Positions 6,757 through 14,356 of a DNA stretch of 33,141 nt are shown here, piece by piece. A program made the translations under genes and the position numbers. Numbering within the stretch: position 1 is the first letter of the stretch; every line of letters begins with the position of its first letter. The notes under the pieces were generated by a model, which made no database searches, was not told where the DNA came from, and saw only the letters and a list, made by a program, of their open reading frames with translations. The DNA is from M50B91 sp964526665 (GTDB taxonomy: Bacteria; Patescibacteriota; Gracilibacteria; UBA4473), in contig CAZGJL010000009.1 in assembly GCA_964526665.1 (NCBI GenBank), positions 1 to 33,141 of the forward strand. The letters run 5' to 3'.

Positions 6757-8808
6757 TTACTTTTTGCTTTTTTTCTGAGCAATTAATTCCTCAGGATTGG
6801 TAGTAATAACCTGATCTTCTCCAGGAGAGGCAACGATTTGAATCGCTACGTGTTGGTTTCCAGCGAAGAATAATCCTTGTCCTACTTTTGAGTTTAACAA
6901 AAGAGAAGTTTCTTGTTCCGTGAGATCAAATACCTTTTTCAATCGTTCAGTTGCGACCGGAGCTTGTCGAAGCAAAAGTTGCAATGAGGAGTTCGTAATA
7001 ATTGGTTTCCCCCATGGAGAATCAAGAAAGTCTTCCACATCTTGGGTAATAGTCGTTACTCCGAGGTAGTATTTACGTGCTCGTTTTACTAACCCGTGAA
7101 GGAATCGTCCAGAGTCTTCATGTTGTACGATATTCCAGGCCTCATCTACAACAAGGAGTCGACGTTTTAATTCAGAACGAACTTTATTCCAAATGAAATT
7201 CAACAAGATATACATTGAAATTGGACGAAGTTGATCTTCCAAATCTCGAATACAAAAGGTTACAAGTCCGGACTCAAGGTTTACATTTGTTTGATCTGAG
7301 AAAAGACCAGAAAATGTTCCTTCGGTAAATCGTTCTAGCCGTACAGCGAGTTCTCGTCCACCTTCAAGGGATTCAAGCACGTTTTTCAAATCTTTCATTG
7401 TTGGCATTTCTAACTCATGCGGGTTTTCGGTCTTCTGAGTAATACCTTTCAATTCATAGGACTGCAAAATAGCGCGATCCATAAGTCCTTGTTCCACTGG
7501 AGTTAAGTTTCCGAGCATTAAATTCATCAACCCGGACAGGTTAATTGCTGCCTCACGAAGTGATTCTCCAGGTTTTTCTTCTGTAGAAAAAGTAGCAGGA
7601 AGATCAAATGGATTAATACGTTGATCAGAGTTCAATGAAATATTGATATATGTTCCACCAACAGTTTTGGTCAAAGTTTCATATTCGTTTTCTGGATCAA
7701 GAATAATCACATCCGTTCCCATCATGAGAGAACGTAATACATCGAGTTTAACGGCATATGATTTACCAGCACCAGATTTCGCAAACACCACTTGGTTGGC
7801 ATTTTCTAGCTTAAATCGATCAAAAATAATCAATGAATTGTTGTGACGATTGAGTCCATACATAATTCCTTCATTTGACGTAAGGCTTGAGGAAACAAAC
7901 GGAAACGTAGAAGAAAGTGGTGCAGTATTCATGTTTTGTACTACATCCAACATGTCGGTTGCTTGTGGGAGAGTTGATTCAAAAGCTCTTTCGGTTTGAA
8001 AATCTCCAGATCGAACCATCACCATTTGGGTTCCGAGTAAGGTTTCCAACTGTTTACATACGGTATCTAATTTTTCTTCATCTTCTGCGTACACAGTGAA
8101 ATATAATCCAACTTGAAAGAATCGCTCCATTCCACGTTGTAAATCTACACGTAGCTGTTCAGCATCTTCGAGCGCTGTATCGAGAGAAGTATCATTAATA
8201 GCACCGCGTTTTTCGTTAATCCGTTTGGTTGAAAGCATTTCTGCTACTTTCTTTCGCAGAATTTTCAGCATTTTATCTGACTTGGTTGGATACACAAACA
8301 TTGAAATATCCATTGCCACATCAAAGTTTATAATGGGATTGAGCCAGTTTGCATCCAGAAATCGAGGGTAGTTGAAGACAAAAAAGCTTTTTGTCATCAT
8401 CCCATTCAATTTAAAACTTTTCGGTGTTACTTCTACAGAAGTTGGCGCTACAAGATCTTTGATAGAAGAAACTCCATGTTGATATGATTTTTCAGCTTCT
8501 ACAATTTGCTGACGCATTTTTTTTGTCAGTTTCTTTTTATCTTTTTTGGGATCAAATGTTTCAAAAAGCTCTTTAAGCTCATCAGGGTTCTCAATTTTAG
8601 CCGGCTGAGGAATAGCAGAAGGCTCGTTTGCTTCAGGGTTTTCTGCAGTTGCAGTACTTTCTTTATCTCGTGCTGCGGCCTTAGCCTTGTTTTTATTAAC
8701 GTGGTTTTGCCATTTTCCCTTAAGTCCTTCAACAAATCCATGCTCAGGAGTTCCTTTCTTTTCAGTATTTTCAAAGTTGATTTGTCCGGTTGTTTGTTTG
8801 TCTGACAT
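6757..8808 (-). CDS. VirB4/TraC-like conjugation-type ATPase
   Basis: A 683-residue ATPase of the VirB4/TraC/TraE branch, which powers type IV secretion or conjugative pilus systems. Visible: Walker A in AKSGAGKSYAVK (~345), then DVIILDPENEYE, QRINPFDLP, Walker B in LLVVDEAWNI (~553), the TTITQDVEDFL sensor region and NSSLQLLLRQAP. The first ~100 residues are charged and rich in Lys, Glu and Ala with no domain I recognise; there is no membrane segment. An alternative ATG 12 codons upstream (8844) would overlap its own promoter, so 8808 is preferred. Patescibacteria often carry such ATPases next to a PrgI-like membrane protein; none is visible here. It may serve DNA uptake, a secretion channel or a pilus. 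Confidence 0.87.
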   Translation of the reverse strand: MSDKQTTGQINFENTEKKGTPEHGFVEGLKGKWQNHVNKNKAKAAARDKESTATAENPEANEPSAIPQPAKIENPDELKELFETFDPKKDKKKLTKKMRQQIVEAEKSYQHGVSSIKDLVAPTSVEVTPKSFKLNGMMTKSFFVFNYPRFLDANWLNPIINFDVAMDISMFVYPTKSDKMLKILRKKVAEMLSTKRINEKRGAINDTSLDTALEDAEQLRVDLQRGMERFFQVGLYFTVYAEDEEKLDTVCKQLETLLGTQMVMVRSGDFQTERAFESTLPQATDMLDVVQNMNTAPLSSTFPFVSSSLTSNEGIMYGLNRHNNSLIIFDRFKLENANQVVFAKSGAGKSYAVKLDVLRSLMMGTDVIILDPENEYETLTKTVGGTYINISLNSDQRINPFDLPATFSTEEKPGESLREAAINLSGLMNLMLGNLTPVEQGLMDRAILQSYELKGITQKTENPHELEMPTMKDLKNVLESLEGGRELAVRLERFTEGTFSGLFSDQTNVNLESGLVTFCIRDLEDQLRPISMYILLNFIWNKVRSELKRRLLVVDEAWNIVQHEDSGRFLHGLVKRARKYYLGVTTITQDVEDFLDSPWGKPIITNSSLQLLLRQAPVATERLKKVFDLTEQETSLLLNSKVGQGLFFAGNQHVAIQIVASPGEDQVITTNPEELIAQKKSKK

Positions 8809-8832
8809 TTCTAAGTGATAAAAGTTCCAGAA

Positions 8833-8861
8833 ATTATACCCCAAAAAGGCAAAGAAAGCAA
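8833..8861 (-). promoter_or_regulatory. Promoter of the VirB4-like gene
   Basis: Minus strand: TTGCTT (complement of 8856-8861), 17-nt spacer, consensus TATAAT (complement of 8833-8838). The start near 8826 gives an 18-nt leader without Shine-Dalgarno. Because it lies downstream of the terminator at 8942-8992, the upstream RNA is a separate unit and not a leader of this gene. Confidence 0.75.
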
Positions 8862-8879
8862 GTGTTACAGCTATTTTAA

Positions 8880-8918
8880 AACTACAAACGACAATCTACA
8901 AACTACAAATAAAAAAGG
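8880..8918. repeat. CTACAAA-type heptad repeat, copy 2
   Basis: Units CTACAAA, CGACAAT, CTACAAA, CTACAAA followed by TAAAAAAGG. It belongs to the same family as 685-723 and 28145-28190 and lies between the RNA terminator and the VirB4-like promoter. Confidence 0.65.
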
Positions 8919-8941
8919 TTCATATTTGAATTTTTTATATA

Positions 8942-8992
8942 CAAAAAAGCGTGTCCAATTTTTCACATCGTAGAGAGGTGATGAACACGCTT
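8942..8992 (-). terminator. Terminator of the unassigned RNA
   Basis: Minus strand: AAGCGTGT (complement of 8985-8992) pairs with ACACGCTT (complement of 8947-8954), immediately followed by a T-run (complement of 8943-8948). The roughly 30-nt loop contains a second short stem (TCAC/GTGA). Confidence 0.7.
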
Positions 8993-9295
8993 ATAATTTG
9001 GCTCCCATACAGTCCCCATCAGACATTTTTAAGAGTGTCTGACGCACTCAATTTTGTTTATTTTTGTTTTTTGAATTTTTCTCTTTGTTTTGTGAAAGGG
9101 AAAAACAGGTTTCTAATATAGAAGTTCTCTGTCTTTCACTCGAGGTCTCATCGAAATGAAACGGGGAGAGGAAGGCAGGGAGCTAGTCCGATTTCGAACG
9201 CCTACTGTTTTTTCAATTATTAAATAAATGGGTGTCAGGTGTTCAAATTCGGGCGAATCACTGCCTTCTTTGGGCGGGGGGTTGTCGAAGAGCGA
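8942..9295 (-). ncRNA. Unassigned structured RNA, about 350 nt
   Basis: This non-coding stretch has its own promoter (9302-9330) and terminator (8942-8992). Helices from 5' to 3': GAAGGCAG (comp. of 9261-9268) with CTGCCTTC (9171-9178). Inside it, a 12-nt arm (9241-9252) pairs with 9188-9199 at 11 of 12 positions. Next come a 7-bp hairpin with a UUCG loop (9145-9162), a three-tier hairpin (9092-9098 with 9133-9139, 9105-9108 with 9129-9132, 9111-9115 with 9119-9123), an A-rich single strand, and a 7-bp hairpin (9019-9025 with 9036-9042). Two helices need U-G pairs that would be A-C mismatches on the other strand, which supports the minus orientation. I found no RNase P core, no tmRNA ends and no SRP motif. 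It could be a very divergent copy of one of these or a new class. Confidence 0.6.
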
Positions 9296-9301
9296 AAGAT
9301 C

Positions 9302-9330
9302 ATTCTATCACAAGAATGAAAAACTTTCAA
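9302..9330 (-). promoter_or_regulatory. Promoter of the unassigned RNA
   Basis: Minus strand: TTGAAA (complement of 9325-9330), exactly 17 nt, TAGAAT (complement of 9302-9307). The predicted RNA 5' end is near 9295. Confidence 0.7.
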
Positions 9331-9338
9331 GAGGCAGA

Positions 9339-9367
9339 TTGACTTTTCCTGTAAAATTGTTTTAATG
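9339..9367 (+). promoter_or_regulatory. Promoter of the gene at 9375 (leaderless)
   Basis: TTGACT (9339-9344) with -10 TTTAAT (9361-9366, spacer 16) or TTAATG (9362-9367, spacer 17). Only 7-8 nt remain before the ATG at 9375, so the transcript probably starts at the start codon. It is divergent from the RNA promoter. Confidence 0.6.
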
Positions 9368-9374
9368 TTATGTG

Positions 9375-10496
9375 ATGGTTGAAGAAAACAGAGATTCATT
9401 AAAGGAAGAGACTTCTGATATGCTAGAGGTAGAACCGCAGGATCATGAATTCATTGATTTTTTGGATAATCGATTATTACAATTAGAAAAAATTGATCCA
9501 GGAAAACTTCCCCAAATAAAAGGGCAAGTAATTGTCGAAATTTTGCGAGAAAAAAAACGACGAGAAGAAGAGGGAATATCAGCACTTACAAGAGAAGACA
9601 TAAAAGGGTTTTATCAATATTGTCCTCGTGCACTCGAACAAACTGGCGGAGTGCCAATGTATATTGATTTTGAAATATCAAGATATGCAGGAGTATATAC
9701 AGAGGAGATGGTGCCCAAAATAGAGTCTCTAGTGAATTCTGTTTATACAAATTTTAAAGGGGAGATGAATAAATTTATAGAGGAGCATGGAGAAGAGATA
9801 GAAAACATATTAGAGAAGAAAGGAAATCTTGTTTTTGTGTGTACTCACCCAAGTTGGTATAGCTTGTTTTTGCCTTACTTTGTTACAGCAGCGATAAATA
9901 AGAAATTTATTAATAAGGGACAACTATCTATATCTCTTGCGCCAGGACCATTGATGACTCAGTTTGAAGTGCTAGGTCATAAGATAAATCCACGAGATAT
10001 TCTTATCGCGCTAGGAATTAATATTTTGATTACGATGCCTCCAGATAAGGATGCTTATGAAAAAGATGAAGATGTCCGTTCTTTGGGGAATGGAATTCGC
10101 AAGGCGCATTTGAAAGACTTTTTTGCAGAAAAAGTTCGTATGACAGAGGAGGGAGCAAGAATGTTATGTATTGCACCAGCGTCTAAACAAACGGAAAAGA
10201 AAGACGGAAAAGATATGATAAAGCCCATGATTCCTGCAACAGAATCAGTATTGAAATCTGCTGCAAAAGAAAAGAATACTCATTTTATTGTATTTGGAAT
10301 TAAGGAGGAGGAGGTGAAAATGGAAACAGATTTAAGAACGGTGGAACTTAGGGCAAAGATTATCAAAAATGAAGAGTTAGAAGAAATGCCAAAAAAAAAC
10401 GGGCAATTTGGAAGAGCATTAGATCAAGAAATGGCGAATCTCGTAGATGGTCATGTGCAAGAATCACCCCAACAATCCAACGACATTTCGCAATAA
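9375..10496 (+). CDS. Hypothetical cytosolic protein, possibly acyltransferase-like
   Basis: A 373-residue protein that I do not recognise with confidence. The first ~90 residues are charged and probably helical; the middle has a hydrophobic strand with FVCTHPSWYSLFLPYFV (about residues 157-173). Later come LSISLAPGPLMTQFEVLG, ILIALGINILITMPPD and ARMLCIAPASKQ. A His-containing block followed about 100 residues later by a pair of strand-like blocks resembles the layout of the PlsC-type acyltransferase fold, but the HX4D motif is not intact, so this is only a guess. No signal peptide. ATG 9375 is preferred over GTG 9372. The last 33 bp overlap the convergent hrcA gene. Confidence 0.75.
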   Translation: MVEENRDSLKEETSDMLEVEPQDHEFIDFLDNRLLQLEKIDPGKLPQIKGQVIVEILREKKRREEEGISALTREDIKGFYQYCPRALEQTGGVPMYIDFEISRYAGVYTEEMVPKIESLVNSVYTNFKGEMNKFIEEHGEEIENILEKKGNLVFVCTHPSWYSLFLPYFVTAAINKKFINKGQLSISLAPGPLMTQFEVLGHKINPRDILIALGINILITMPPDKDAYEKDEDVRSLGNGIRKAHLKDFFAEKVRMTEEGARMLCIAPASKQTEKKDGKDMIKPMIPATESVLKSAAKEKNTHFIVFGIKEEEVKMETDLRTVELRAKIIKNEELEEMPKKNGQFGRALDQEMANLVDGHVQESPQQSNDISQ

Positions 10497-11177
10497 TGCA
10501 CGGTTGTATCCGTAGTTCATTCGCATTGGTCCAAGAATTCCAATGTATCCTTGTACTCCTTTGGTTTCATATCGCAAAACCAACATTGCACAACTCTGAA
10601 CTTCTTCAAACAAGTTCTCATTTCCAATAAATATTTTCACTTTCCCCATTGGAAGTTTTAATGAAGTAAGCATTTCTTGAAATTTTTCTCGACGTTCAAA
10701 AACTTCTACAATCTGTGCTCCACGCTCTGGTTCGGCCATAAATTCAGGACTTCGCAATACTTTAGACAATCCGAGATACAGTGATTGATCATTTTCAATA
10801 GAAGCAAAAGCGACATTTCCAGAGAGATGAGAACAGAGCTTAATCATGTCAAACAGCGACTCGCGAGCTTTTTCCAAACGGTACTCTTCCATGTGTTTGG
10901 CAAAGAGTTCTTGAATTTTTTGTTCTTCAGCGGCATCTTCTTGGAGTAATTGATCAACAAAAAATCGATATCCTTTTTCTGTAGGAATTTTCCCCGAACT
11001 CACATGTGGTGATTCGATTAATCCAATTTCTTCGAGCAAGGCAAATTCATTTCGCACGGTTGCAGATGATACGTGAAACTCTCCTGATTCGAGGAGTTTT
11101 TTACTCGCAACAGGTGTAGCAGATTCTACAAAGTCGTTGATCAGTGCGGTGAGAATGCGAAGCGTTCGTTCTTTCAT
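10464..11177 (-). CDS. hrcA: Heat-inducible transcription repressor HrcA, short form
   Basis: A 237-residue repressor of chaperone genes; HrcA proteins bind CIRCE operators and are held active by GroEL. The N-terminal winged helix is clear: LRILTALINDFVESATPVAS, then SSATVRNEFALLEEIGLIE and SGKIPTEKGYRFFVDQLL (about residues 4-82). The C-terminal part ends in the family-typical GPMRMNYGYNRALLRNV. Most HrcA proteins have about 340 residues, so about 100 residues of the central region are missing. The start at 11177 matches the usual N-terminus; an ATG 12 codons upstream (11213) is possible. It is not next to grpE, dnaK or groE, and I found no CIRCE in the window. A GGCACTCTGCC inverted repeat just upstream of the start could be a self-operator. 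Confidence 0.88.
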   Translation of the reverse strand: MKERTLRILTALINDFVESATPVASKKLLESGEFHVSSATVRNEFALLEEIGLIESPHVSSGKIPTEKGYRFFVDQLLQEDAAEEQKIQELFAKHMEEYRLEKARESLFDMIKLCSHLSGNVAFASIENDQSLYLGLSKVLRSPEFMAEPERGAQIVEVFERREKFQEMLTSLKLPMGKVKIFIGNENLFEEVQSCAMLVLRYETKGVQGYIGILGPMRMNYGYNRALLRNVVGLLG

Positions 11178-11230
11178 CGTTGGCAGAGTGCCATAGAGAG
11201 TGACAGAAGTCAATGATGTTCATTTTGTTT

Positions 11231-11274
11231 GAGTCCGGACTTGTCTTGCAATTGTCTTTGTAAAGTCAGGACTC
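11231..11274. repeat. Inverted repeat between hrcA and the gene at 11330
   Basis: GAGTCCGGACTT (11231-11242) and AAGTCAGGACTC (11263-11274) are inverted with 11 of 12 positions complementary. The left arm is itself a palindrome (AGTCCGGACT). It lies in the divergent spacer, so it may be a two-site operator or a hairpin. Confidence 0.5.
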
Positions 11275-11279
11275 TTAGG

Positions 11280-11308
11280 TTGACATTTTCAGAAAATGAC
11301 GTAGGAAT
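11280..11308 (+). promoter_or_regulatory. Possible promoter of the gene at 11330
   Basis: Consensus TTGACA (11280-11285) with a weak -10, TAGGAA (11302-11307) at 16 nt or AGGAAT (11303-11308) at 17 nt. The start near 11315 would give a leader of about 15 nt. Confidence 0.4.
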
Positions 11309-11329
11309 GAATTGATTTTTCTTAGAAAA

Positions 11330-11740
11330 ATGAAAATTGTTCATATGAATCCGGAGTGGAGAAAAGAAAAAGGTGGGGATGAACCTCCTACCGTTGGTAA
11401 TAAAGAAAAAGGAAGGATTGGTAAGATTGTGAAGCTGAATTTTAGTAGTTCCAATAAGCAAGACAAAATAGGTAAAGTTATGGAAAAAATATATGAGATA
11501 ATGGAAAAGACAGGACAACCATTGTCTGAAAATTTCAAGATGTCAGTATTAAGTAGGTGGATTTTTCAGCATGAGGGAGTCCATAAAGGTGAGGCATATA
11601 AGCAATTTCTTATAGGATTTCAGCAGGAAGAAAGAGCGCGGCTTTTAGAAAGACTAAATGTATTTAAGCCTAATTCAGAAATTGCACAGAGTGTGAGCGG
11701 AGTATCTTATTACCTAGCTCTTTATGATGCCCTTTGTTAG
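11330..11740 (+). CDS. Hypothetical protein, 136 aa
   Basis: Not recognised. The first ~35 residues are basic and polar (MNPEWRKEKGGDEPP); the rest looks helical and charged (KVMEKIYEIMEKTGQPLSENF, then FLIGFQQEERARLLERL) and ends YYLALYDALC. There is no membrane segment or signal peptide. Candidate starts are ATG 11330 (chosen, from promoter spacing) and ATG 11345; a TTG at 11312 is in frame but too close to the promoter. It lies alone between hrcA (divergent) and priA. Confidence 0.6.
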   Translation: MKIVHMNPEWRKEKGGDEPPTVGNKEKGRIGKIVKLNFSSSNKQDKIGKVMEKIYEIMEKTGQPLSENFKMSVLSRWIFQHEGVHKGEAYKQFLIGFQQEERARLLERLNVFKPNSEIAQSVSGVSYYLALYDALC

Positions 11741-11776
11741 ATAATTAGAGGTACAAGTCTAGTATAGAACTCTCTT

Positions 11777-11805
11777 TTGTAATGTCCGGGTTCTTCACCT
11801 ACAAT
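11777..11805 (+). promoter_or_regulatory. Promoter of priA (leaderless)
   Basis: TTGTAA (11777-11782), 17-nt spacer, TACAAT (11800-11805), then 8 nt to the ATG at 11814. Confidence 0.55.
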
Positions 11806-11813
11806 CTTCGCGA

Positions 11814-13922
11814 ATGCACTTCGTCCAAATCTACCTCCGAAGCGTACGCGATACGTATACTTGGCATAGCGAAACACCGCTGAAACCGGGGGCGCGAGTG
11901 GCGCTCAAATTTCGTGGTCGTCCACGACAGGGGATTGTAGTGGCGGTTTCAAAAACAAAACCAGACTTCAAAACTCAGCCGATTGATGAGGTATGGGATG
12001 AGCAGTTTGTCCCCGAGACATGGATAACATTAGCCCGTTGGATTGCCGAACAGAATTTTACCAATATTTCCAACGTAATGAGCCTGGTCGTACCAGAGAA
12101 ATTATTGCTCCAGCGTGATCCGGTAATACGTGAGAAGTTTTGGTCTTTGACGGGAAAGGAGTTTGAGAAATTAAAAGGAGGGAAACAAAAAGTAGTGATT
12201 GAAAAACTTTTACTCTCAGAAACAACGGACGAGGAATTGCGCGAATGGGCGAGTCCAACCGTTTTGAAAAATTTAGCAGAAAAAGAAATTATCCAATTTC
12301 GCACAGGAAATATTATTCCGGCGAAGCAACCTGATTTTACTCGTCCAGCACATGATTTGGCACCGGCACAGCAGGAAGTGTTTGATTCTATTTCCAAATC
12401 AAAAAAGCCGTGTCTGCTCTGGGGAGTGACTGGTTCGGGGAAAACAGAAGTGTACAAAAAATTGGCAGAGAAAGTTCTCTCGCAAGGAAAACAGGCTCTC
12501 ATTTTGCTTCCAGAAATTGCGTTGACTCCACAATTAATCGCAGAGTTTCGTTCAGTAGGATCAGTGGCGGTGTGGCATTCCAAACTTTCAGAAGGAGAAC
12601 GAGTTCAAGAATGGGCGCGGTGCGCATCAGGAGAGGCTCAGATTTTGATCGGTGCGCGAAGTGCAGCGTTGATTCCTTTACCGAATTTGAAACTCATCGT
12701 TCTGGACGAAGAACACGAATGGACCTTCAAATCAGAAACGGCTCCACGATTGTGGACACATGATGTGGCGGAGTGGTTGAGCATGATGTTGCAGACGAAA
12801 TTAGTTTTTGGTTCGGCAACACCTCGATTGGAAAGTTGGACGCGATGTGAAAAAGGGGAGTGGAATCGTTTCGATTTACCCGATCGCGTAAATGCGACAG
12901 CATTACCAAAAATAAAGTTCGTCGATATGCGAAACGAAGTGAAATTTGGAAACTATGGGCCGATTTCTTCTCATTTAGCAGAAGCAATTGGAGCAACAGT
13001 GGAAGGAGGGAAACAAGTGGTGTTGTTTCTCAATCGTCGTGGATTTTCGGGTTCTACCACTTGCCGAATGTGCGGTGATACGTGTGATTGTCCGCATTGT
13101 GATGTGCCGATGAAGTTGCATCGAAATGGAGCAAATTCGCGTCTTATTTGTCATATATGTGGACACTTGGCACCGTTCGTCGATAAATGTCCGCATTGTG
13201 AAGCAGAGGATTTTGTCTTCCGTGGATGGGGAACGCAGCAAGTGGAGCAGGAGTTGAAGGACAATTATCCTGGACTTCGTGTTTTGCGTGCAGACGCAGA
13301 TTCAGTAGGAGGAAAACATGATTTTCGAAAGCTCTGTGATAAGTTCGCTGCCCATGAAGCAGATGTTCTGCTGGGAACACAAATGGTAGCAAAGGGATTA
13401 GATTTTGAAAAAGTAGCGTTAGTGGGTGTTATTTTGGCAGATGTAGGATTGTCACTTCCAGATTTTCGCGCGGAAGAACGATCTTTCCAACTTTTGACTC
13501 AGGTTTCTGGACGAGCGGGACGACGGAATACACAGGGAAATATTTTGATTCAGACCTTTAAACCTGATGAAAAAGTTTTCTCATTCGTAAAAAAACATGA
13601 CACAGGAGGATTTCTTGATTGGCAACGCGAAGCACGACTTTCCTCGAGTTTACCGCCATTTGGTGCTATTGCGAAGATTGGGTTTTCTCATATGGATAAA
13701 AAAGTTTCGTTTCAGCTCGCGCAAGATCTTTTCCGTGAAGTGAAAAAAAGAAAGGATTGCACCTGCAATTTTGCGCCAGCATTTTGGCCACGAACACATG
13801 GGAAATATCATTTTCGTGTATTTATTCAAACGAAAACACGAGAGGAACTGTATGTGGTATTGCGGTCGCTTGATTTGCCACAGGGCGCCAAGGTAGATAT
13901 AAATCCAGCAAGTTTGTTGTAA
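11814..13922 (+). CDS. priA: Primosomal replication-restart helicase PriA
   Basis: A 702-residue superfamily 2 helicase that recognises stalled forks and reloads the replisome. The N-terminal fork-binding region begins MHFVQIYLRSVRDTYTW and GARVALKFRGRPRQGIVV. Walker A is GVTGSGKTE (~204); the Walker B/DEAH-like box is LDEEHEW (~298), followed by the FGSATPRLES motif. The Cys-rich zinc insertion holds eight cysteines: CRMCGDTCDCPHC and later CHICG and CPHCE (about residues 420-465). The C-terminal helicase motifs include LLGTQMVAKGLDFEKV and QLLTQVSGRAGRR. Length is near the family norm. The ATG follows the -10 box by 8 nt. No other primosome gene is adjacent. Confidence 0.96.
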   Translation: MHFVQIYLRSVRDTYTWHSETPLKPGARVALKFRGRPRQGIVVAVSKTKPDFKTQPIDEVWDEQFVPETWITLARWIAEQNFTNISNVMSLVVPEKLLLQRDPVIREKFWSLTGKEFEKLKGGKQKVVIEKLLLSETTDEELREWASPTVLKNLAEKEIIQFRTGNIIPAKQPDFTRPAHDLAPAQQEVFDSISKSKKPCLLWGVTGSGKTEVYKKLAEKVLSQGKQALILLPEIALTPQLIAEFRSVGSVAVWHSKLSEGERVQEWARCASGEAQILIGARSAALIPLPNLKLIVLDEEHEWTFKSETAPRLWTHDVAEWLSMMLQTKLVFGSATPRLESWTRCEKGEWNRFDLPDRVNATALPKIKFVDMRNEVKFGNYGPISSHLAEAIGATVEGGKQVVLFLNRRGFSGSTTCRMCGDTCDCPHCDVPMKLHRNGANSRLICHICGHLAPFVDKCPHCEAEDFVFRGWGTQQVEQELKDNYPGLRVLRADADSVGGKHDFRKLCDKFAAHEADVLLGTQMVAKGLDFEKVALVGVILADVGLSLPDFRAEERSFQLLTQVSGRAGRRNTQGNILIQTFKPDEKVFSFVKKHDTGGFLDWQREARLSSSLPPFGAIAKIGFSHMDKKVSFQLAQDLFREVKKRKDCTCNFAPAFWPRTHGKYHFRVFIQTKTREELYVVLRSLDLPQGAKVDINPASLL

Positions 13923-13930
13923 GTTATATA

Positions 13931-13957
13931 TTACTTTTTTCTTCGCGAAAAAAGTAA
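13931..13957. repeat. 11-bp hairpin after priA, possible terminator or REP-like element
   Basis: TTACTTTTTTC (13931-13941), loop TTCGC, GAAAAAAGTAA (13947-13957), a perfect stem that includes A and T runs. It may terminate priA. The following ~140 nt hold more short palindromes (GCTTGCAAGC, TGAACGTTCA at 14059-14068) and no gene; the block looks like a dispersed intergenic element. Confidence 0.5.
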
Positions 13958-14147
13958 CAAAAAAACTCGTTGCGGTTGTTTGCTTGCAAGCGAATAGCTT
14001 TTCATTCACTAAAACGCGCAATCTTCTTAAAAAAGGTTTTTGTACCACGTGCGAGTTTTGAACGTTCATTTCAAAGGTTCGCGGGGCAATCTGCACAAAT
14101 GCAACAATAATAGAATTATTGAGGGAGGATGGGTTGGCTTATAAAAA

Positions 14148-14175
14148 TTGAAAAAAAGAAAGAAATCATTACACT
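14148..14175 (+). promoter_or_regulatory. Promoter of the Cys-rich protein operon (leaderless)
   Basis: TTGAAA (14148-14153), 16-nt spacer, TACACT (14170-14175), 8 nt before the ATG at 14184. Confidence 0.55.
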
Positions 14176-14183
14176 CATAATCG

Positions 14184-14342
14184 ATGACTTCTGTACAAAA
14201 ATTCATGTGCAACGATTGCGAAGCACTCTGGGAAGAGATTCCCACGGGAGACATTATGTGTCTTTCTTGTGGTTCAAAAAACGTAGAAGATTTGTCAGAA
14301 ACATGTCAAGAATGTTGTCGTACCTGTGGACAGTGTGATTGA
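14184..14342 (+). CDS. Small Cys-rich zinc-ribbon-like protein, 52 aa
   Basis: A 52-residue protein with nine cysteines: C9-x2-C12 (CNDC), C26-x2-C29 (CLSC), and a terminal cluster C41-x2-C44, C45-x2-C48-x2-C51 (CQECCRTCGQC). The first two CxxC pairs look like one rubredoxin/zinc-ribbon knuckle pair; the tail could bind a second metal. Trp16 and the acidic middle are typical of small zinc ribbons. A well-spaced promoter ends 8 nt before the ATG, and the stop lies 14 nt before the lipoprotein start, so it leads an operon. The precise family and role are unknown. Confidence 0.72.
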   Translation: MTSVQKFMCNDCEALWEEIPTGDIMCLSCGSKNVEDLSETCQECCRTCGQCD

Positions 14343-14356
14343 TTACAAAAACAAAC

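Noticed and set aside
8942..9295. tmRNA, RNase P RNA, SRP RNA or 6S RNA
   Set aside because: A TTCGACA string near the 5' end recalls tmRNA, but there is no matching 3' T-arm/acceptor end or tag frame; the RNase P core and the SRP tetraloop block are absent, and the RNA is longer and more branched than 6S. Held as unassigned.
11177..11330. CIRCE operator near hrcA
   Set aside because: A GCACTC string occurs just upstream of hrcA but lacks the inverted partner at 9-nt spacing.
14129..14338. 69-codon frame starting after GAGGGAGG
   Set aside because: The purine run looks like a Shine-Dalgarno, but the frame overlaps the Cys-rich gene in another frame, contains its promoter, and has no coherent protein character.
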